The notes under the pieces: model-generated | Told to the model about the DNA's origin: nothing | What the model saw: the letters and a program-made list of their open reading frames with translations, nothing else | The model's database searches: none | Part shown: positions 55,101-64,000 of the stretch, piece by piece | How the letters are laid out: each line of letters starts with the position of its first letter | Numbering within the stretch: position 1 is the stretch's first letter | Origin: Numida meleagris | Lineage: Eukaryota > Chordata > Aves > Galliformes > Numididae | Direction: 5' to 3' | Length of the DNA: 64,000 bases | Assembly (NCBI RefSeq): GCF_002078875.1 | Contig: NC_034419.1 | Span: 18,291,516 to 18,355,515, forward strand | Program-made: the position numbers and the translations under genes

Positions 55101-58100
55101 ACCTAGGCATGTTTAGCATATATGGCTGCCAACCAAAATCTGCGCTGATGCTACTTGCAATATAAAGGAAATTTTTCAAGAACGAACTACTTAACTATGG
55201 AGAGGGTGAAGTTTTTCTGTAGTAGCATGGCTGTTTCTAAACAGATACCCAAATAGCCCTGTACAAACTGTATTGTTTCTTTTCTCATTAGTTGTTAACA
55301 GTGACCATTAATACAACTGCCACTGAAGCGACAATGCTTCATCTTCCTATGGCCAAGAAAAAACATTTAGCACCTATTTTTTGTGGTTGGCAAATTAACT
55401 ATGAACACTGTGATGAAGAGGGTTTATTTTGGGATTGTTCCTTAACATTCTCCTGTTACTGTGATATGAACTTAACCCTACTTTTTGCTTGGATTACCCC
55501 AACAACCGAACAATCATCAGCTCCCCCCCGGGGCAGGGACTGCAATGAGGGACCTCCTGCTCCAGAAACAAATGCCCTCTTCCCTACCATTATCTTCCCT
55601 TGGCAAAACAAATACTCAAAGTTAAGCAGTTTTCACAACCCAGACAGAAAGGGATCCTCCCCACTGCATTTCCAGGAGGGAGGAAGCAGGAATGATGATC
55701 ACATTTTCAGTCTGCAAGAAATACGAGCACAACTGATAGCCCAGACATCAGCTGTGGATTTGCTTACTGACAGAAATGTGGTTTCTTAATGGACTGGGAA
55801 TTGAGAGGTGCTATGGAAAATGTATTTATTTAGCCCCTAGCAAAATAATTCCCTCTATGTATCTCCCATAAAATTAAGCGTTATTTCTGTTGATATCAAG
55901 TTCACACCTGTAATGACTTGTAGTGGTTTGGTGCACTAGAAAAAATGAATTTCATAAACAGAAGGGAAGGCAGAGAATGCTAAAAGCTGATGTCTAAAGC
56001 GCAGAGTTGATGCTGAGCCTTGCCAGGACAGCTTGCACTGTGCGTCCCAGGCCCAGCATTTTGCCCACCCAGTATTTTTAAAATATATATGGTTTCTAAC
56101 ACACAGTCTAGACAAACTCCACCAATCACAAGACCTCCGTTAAACATGATTCAGATTTTTTCAGAAAAAAAAAGATTTTCTGTGCCCCTTTTCTGGAACA
56201 AGCATTGACTGCATGGCTTTCCAAGGCTGAAATCTTTTGAACCTGTCCCCTGACTTCTCATTGGCTCCTACTGCATTCAGCTACTATGAAGGTATTATAT
56301 TTGTTTCCAGCAAACAAACAAAACCCAAACACAGTAACTCAGGTTCTCACTAGGCAAAAACACTGAGATATCAGCAAGTAATGACCACGTGCTGGCTCTC
56401 AAATTCTTCTTAATTCAGCCTCACTGACTTCAGTGGGAGTTGGGAATATTCAAGTCCTTCCCAGGAGCCATGCCTGGTTTATCCACTTGTCTCTGCAGTT
56501 ATTCATCAGTGGTCATTTTGAACCACATACTGTCAGAGAGTTTGTTTTCAAAGCTTGGGTGTCCTTCAGCTTATCCACCAGCAAATCCGCCACAGCATAT
56601 ATAAACCACAGAACAAAAGCAGCCATTGCTAGTTAGTTATATGTAATGCCATAGCACACTTTTTCACTGATAACTGCCACCTTTTTAGTTTTTACCAGAG
56701 CGATGGATGTGGTTTTACAGCATAAGCAGCAGGTAATGCAAAATCCATGACTTGGCCTTTCCCTGTGCTGTGGCCTCTAGACTGTCATTCACAAAGTGCA
56801 GCATTAGAATGGACTGGGCATGTGGAGCTGATCAGAACTTCCTGTTATATTACACTGGATTTTCACTTCTCACTTCATCCACGCTGCCCTGGGATGGGGG
56901 AGATTGGAGACAATAACGTACAGGTCATCTCTGAAGAACATTTTCCAGCTGAAGAGAATTAAATCCATTTGCAGTAGAAAATAACTAGAGGAGAGAAAGT
57001 GTCACTGTTAACTTGTAAAATCATATTCCTACAGTGATCAAAATACCAGAAGTCTATTCAATTAATCCAGAAATAAATGTAACATGTAAGATGATATAAA
57101 TATTCGACAAAGAAAGGATTGAATTTTTTTTTTTTTTTTTTTAAGAATCTGGACATGCTCCCCCACATTTTAGAAGAAGCTTTGAAGTCTTTTTCAGGCA
57201 GTTCCATTTTTAAAGTATTACACAATTCGTATAACTACATCAGGGTTAAATCAGTGCTAACACATCAGTAGGGACTGCGGCTTTATAATGCACGGACTTC
57301 CTTCTGTACATTCACCTAGAAAAAAGTTGCAGGACAGGCTATGAAGGAATGAATGATTGGATCAATATTACCTCTTGCAGAGCTATCTAGTTTGGTGCAC
57401 ATTGCTGCCCGGTACTGCTTCTTTTTTGGCTCACTCTGAGCCAGTGCTGCAAAGTTGGAAGAGAAATGTCCATATTGCAAGGGAACAGACCATGTATAAT
57501 GGCAGCTTGAGGCTTCTTAAGTAACTCTCCGAGATTGTTATTGGATGAAATCATGAATTATTACGTGGCAAATACTACAAGTGCTGGAAAATCTGGAATT
57601 AAATTAATTAAACTTCTGACATCATCAGTATTATTCGAACTCTATTTTGCATCATCTACAAATGGATTATTACTGAGAGAAGCTTCTATAAAGGCCGGAA
57701 TAACTCAGTTTATGTCAGCTTCCTCATCACTCTGTGGTTGTATATATATTCTTACAACTACAGTGCCATTAGGATTTTTTTTCTAATGCAGTTAATGTCG
57801 TATTCAGTTCTTTTATCAGTTCAAAGTTATTTGAGAAGGAATGTTTGTTCTGCATTTGGCTTTTTCCCCCTCCAGCATGGTCTTCTCATCTCTAATTGAA
57901 ATCTGAGCTACCAGACAGAAAATCTAACTCAACAGGGTCAAATGCTTTCTGGCCAATGTTCCTGTTTCTCTTCTTCCAAAATATAACCACAGAACAAATA
58001 ACAGCGCACCAAAATAAAAATGCTGTCTGGTGTGTACTGCTTATCATAATCTGAAATAACTTATTTAATATGCTGGCAGGATTTTGCAGTAATTATCTAT

Positions 58101-59146
58101 TATAAATGTCATTACTGTCACCACTATCTAGATGACTAGGACTATTTTTAAAAGTTGTATTTAGCTGTTTTATTTTATATAGCAATATTTTTTGTGGGCT
58201 TTGATAAAGTTGAGGCTTTGCTATACTCTGATTAAAAAAGAAACAACAAAGCAGCTTTTTCCTAATTTCTTCAACTACAGTTGGTCAGCATTTCATACTC
58301 TTTTTCAGACAAAGCACAACTTGATGGTTTTCAGATGATTCATCTTTTTTTGTGACTAACATAATCAACCGTGATCACTATAGCACGAGATGCAGCATCA
58401 CCTCACATTTTGAGAGGCCAGATAGACACTATGAGTTTCATTGAAACATGTGCCTTATGAAAACTTCAGTCTAAGAATATATGAATTCTGTAGTTTATCT
58501 GGTAATTTGGAATTAGGGTAAATACTCCATGTGACACACAATACAGTACAGACAGCTAAAATAAGGACAGTGCAGGCATTTAATCATATTTAGTGTATTG
58601 TTTGATGCTTAGCTGGATTAAATCTAAACTGTTATCTGGAACTGATTTGATTAACTTGGATGAATTTTGTCAAAGTTCTTATGCATTTGGTTTGAAACTT
58701 AGAAAGCCACATCTTTCCAAGCCATAATTCTCTATACCCAAAATGCAAGTCATTGGGATAACGCTCTCTGCCTGAATTCTATTTGGGATCGTGTTCTGAA
58801 CGTTCGTTTGGTATCCGCCTGTACTCAAAAGCAAGTCCTGGATCTCTGACATTACCTAAGCCATTCAAACAGATACTGAATAGTAAAACTGAAAGATAAC
58901 TGAAAGTTTTCTATTCAGATGATTACATATATTTTTATAGTCACTCAAGTACGATCAGAGTTTTCTCATGCAGATCTGAAATAGAGGAGAGTTCCAAAAT
59001 GTACATACCCTGCTGTACCAAGTATGAATTTTCCTAAGAGATCTGAATGTTAAAATGCTTACAACTGTTGTCACAGGTCCTTTACTTTAACGGATGAAGA
59101 AAGAATATATGAACTGCATATGACACATTTCCTTATCTGTTTTCAG

Positions 59147-61530
<2,384 letters not shown>

Positions 61531-61632
61531 CTCAGAGGATATTTTGCTTCTGGTAGTAAGGAGCACAAAGACTTTTTTGCTTTATTCTGCAAAAATGAGA
61601 AGTTGAAGACTTTTGTATTTTTGACTTTGCTA

Positions 61633-61671
<39 letters not shown>

Positions 61672-61736
61672 ATTTTTTAGTATAGCGTATCGCAATTGTT
61701 TGACACAAATGGCAGCTTCACCTAGCTTCCAGATTT

Positions 61737-61761
61737 NNNNNNNNNNNNNNNNNNNNNNNNN
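61737..61761. other. Assembly gap of 25 N in the LRRN1 3' UTR
   Basis: Twenty-five N bases are directly followed by a run of T at 61762-61775. The gap probably marks a long homopolymer that could not be assembled. It lies outside the coding region. Confidence 0.99.
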
Positions 61762-61817
61762 TTTTTTTTTTTTTTAGTTATTGTGCTAAACTTAATGCTG
61801 TTCTAACTACAGTGCTG

Positions 61818-61823
61818 AATAAA
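61818..61823 (+). terminator. LRRN1: Candidate proximal poly(A) signal AATAAA
   Basis: A canonical AATAAA lies 288 nt after the stop codon, with G/T-rich sequence within 30 nt downstream. It is the first canonical signal after the CDS. Whether it is used cannot be judged from sequence alone, and longer isoforms are plausible. Confidence 0.4.
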
Positions 61824-61840
61824 ATTAATGAGAGGCTGGG

Positions 61841-64000
61841 GTTACCCTGTGATTCAAAAGTAGCACAACCCCATTCTTCTGAAGCCATCAGTAGAGTACA
61901 GTATCTTGCAAAGCTAACATACAGTTTTGAAACTGCATTGAACTAGTTTTGTAATGCTGGTCTGAGGACTCAAACTGAGGAAAGGAGACCTTGAAGGATG
62001 TTAGTTGACTGTACTGTAATGTTGTATCAACTGATTTGAATGTTTTTGACTTTGGACAATGAGTTATCTTTTTTCTTTTTGTAGTAGTTGAAGAGGCTTA
62101 GGTAGAGCTAACAGGCAATAGAAATAAGTACATCCAGGTTTTTAGTGTAACAGACTAAATGTTAATTGTTCTTTTTATTATCTTTAGTAGACACTTTTGA
62201 AGAACACTAGAGTTTTGTTGCGCTTAAACCACCACCTCATGGTGTTTAATGAAGGCAGAGCTATAACAACTTTAGTTTCCTTCTGATTTTAGAAGTCACA
62301 ATAATGTATTGGGTTTAGATGTCACTAGTTTGACTGGTGATCATGTTTTGACATAAAATATATCCAAAATATCATAGAAAAATATTGTGTTTTTTTCTTG
62401 ATGGGATTACATTTCAACTAAGTTGTAGGGTTGTTTTTCTGTTGTTGTTTTTTATGCATTTATTTTAATAGTGTTTTCCCTGCACTGGATGCAAAATACT
62501 GAAAATAATTAGAAAATTAGGTCTGGATTTTAGACTGTAAGTTACATGCAGAATCAAAACTGTTTGGCATAAGGTACACAGCAAAAAAAAAAAATCAGTG
62601 TATAAAAAAAACCTTTTCTTTTTGTATACTTTTCTGTTTATATTCTGAGCTGAAATGCAAATGAAGCTGACATTTAGCTGTCATTACGATCAGTTAGGAC
62701 AAAAACCAACTCAGTGCTCCCAAACTGAAAGAAAACCACCAAATCCTGGCATACACCTTTAAAAAAAAAATCTGAACGGGATTTATGTTCCTTCAAATGC
62801 AGAAATTAAGATAGCTAAACCTAACCAGACTGTAATAAGTTTGGGTCCAATACGGGACTGTAGTTTCACCAGGTCTAAAGTCAACTAGTACTCTGAGTAT
62901 TTCACCAAATTAGTGTGTTAAAGTGGAAGACCTCAGCAAGCATTGGTGTTTGTGCGTGCACTGGGTGTAACATAAACGCATACCTGACAGTTGAACCTAC
63001 AGAAGCTTTGTACGTTGTCTTTTCTGAATCCACTGGAGTTCTCAGCAGGACTGCGCACAGTCACAGCAGGGGGGGTTCTGGTGGAGCGTGTGGTTGCAGT
63101 TACACTGGATACCTGATCAGCAAGCACAGAGTTTTCTACGCTTTATGACCACTTATCGATGTGCAACCTTTTAAATGTTTTTACATGCCAAATGTTCTTA
63201 GTGAGTAAAAGTTAATTGTTACAACAATGGATGTGCCTGGATTTTGGGGTTGAAGTTTTTTTTTTGTTTTTTTGTTTTTTTTTTTAAACTCACTGATTTA
63301 TCTAAACAAGAAAAATTCAGCACTCACCCGAAACTGCAGACAGACAGCTTCAGACTTCTCTCTCCCCTTCAGCCAACGGTCTGAAAGTGAACAAGTCAGC
63401 GTAGTTTTACTAAGAGTGTTTGGGTGCAAAACCCTCAGTCTCTCTCTCAGATACATGCCTTGCCGACTTGCATTTTGATGTAAAGCTGAATGAAGCTGTT
63501 AATTAAGCATTTAAATCAAGTACTTGTGCTACACACAATCTTTGATATGTTCATGAGATCTCACATTTTTAATCACGTGATAGTTCTGTGTTGGGATCAG
63601 GCAAGTGTCCTTTGGTCACGGAGAAGCAGCATGCTGGAAGCGTTTGTGTGTCACCTTCTCCCGTATTTATGTTAATGCAAAATCTCCTCTTGCCTTCTCC
63701 TTCCGAAAAGCTTAAGAGCAATAATTACCATCTTGTCTATATGCTATTCTAACCTTAAAACTGCCTCTACCATTATAACAGAGATGATGAATTAAAACTG
63801 AGATCTCTTTCACACTGAAGATTCACTGTACTTTTTCCAGAGAAAGGGACGCAGTGAGGACAAGCTTGACAGCAAAATTACAGCTTCCAACGTGCACGAC
63901 ATCATAAAATTGTCTTGAGAAAGTAATTATTGAGCAGGTGTCAGATGCTGCAGAGAAAGCCCCTTCCTGCAGCACTTGTGCAGCCGTGCCACAAACACTT
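61841..64000. other. Distal 3' UTR and/or downstream intergenic sequence
   Basis: AT-rich, T-rich sequence with A runs (62584-62593, 62761-62770) and a T-rich patch at about 63258-63286. No exon or RNA gene is recognised. An ATTAAA hexamer lies at 63791-63796. The first part may belong to a long LRRN1 3' UTR isoform. Confidence 0.5.

Larger units (their letters stand above)
45019..59146 (+). other. LRRN1: LRRN1 intron 1 (14,128 bp)
   Basis: It begins GTAAGT in the CpG island. It ends with a pyrimidine-rich tract and TTTCAG at 59141-59146, so it is a standard GT-AG intron. Apart from the island at its 5' end it is AT-rich. It holds homopolymer T runs (52123-52140, 57124-57142), a TA/CA-rich patch at 49849-49877, a perfect 11-bp hairpin at 49616-49644 and a GC-richer patch at about 54420-54860. 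I recognise no CR1 copy, no RNA gene and no nested protein gene. A 165-codon open frame at 55292-55789 is not similar to anything I know. Confidence 0.75.
61531..61840 (+). other. LRRN1: LRRN1 3' UTR, proximal part
   Basis: The sequence after the stop codon is AT-rich and has no further coding frame of note. It includes the 25-N gap and the first AATAAA. The transcript may extend further: the U-rich, A-rich sequence to about 63200 looks like a continuing UTR, and an ATTAAA occurs at 63791-63796. The true end is not determined here. Confidence 0.6.

Overview
This window is vertebrate nuclear DNA, almost certainly from a bird. Three things show this. First, there is one large intronless coding block at 59380-61530 whose protein matches LRRN1 (leucine-rich repeat neuronal protein 1) almost residue for residue as I remember the mammalian sequence. 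Second, the only recognisable interspersed repeats are short 5'-truncated CR1-type LINE ends, the usual bird retroposon. Third, there is a GC-rich CpG-island promoter and a long AT-rich intron with good splice sites. The species cannot be fixed from the sequence.

Layout. Positions 1 to about 42000 form a gene desert. I find no convincing exon, tRNA or other RNA gene there. It holds two CR1 fragments (near 9.8 kb and 15.0-15.2 kb), a few microsatellites and minisatellites, and several AT-rich blocks rich in homeodomain or POU-type motifs that could be distal regulatory elements. Positions 42010-44292 are two nearly identical copies of a 1.14-kb unit joined at a single N (43155), probably an assembly artefact. 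Positions about 44680-45680 are a CpG island with GC boxes and a CCAAT box. It contains the inferred noncoding first exon of LRRN1, which ends at a consensus donor (exon end 45018). Intron 1 runs 45019-59146 (14,128 bp). Exon 2 starts at 59147 and carries the rest of the 5' UTR, the whole 716-codon CDS, and the 3' UTR. The 3' UTR is interrupted by a 25-N gap at 61737-61761. The distal 3' end of the transcript is not resolved.

How it works together. The window reads as one transcription unit, LRRN1 on the + strand, with its promoter and a large upstream region. LRRN1 is a type I membrane protein of developing neural tissue, so an upstream desert with possible conserved noncoding elements is expected. 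The inferred 5' leader has two short upstream ORFs, one created by splicing exon 1 to exon 2, which suggests possible translational control. I did not find an undescribed multi-gene system. The most useful second looks are the suspect tandem duplication, the spliced uORF, a paired-octamer block at 39.8 kb, and perfect palindromes at 29.27 kb and 49.6 kb.
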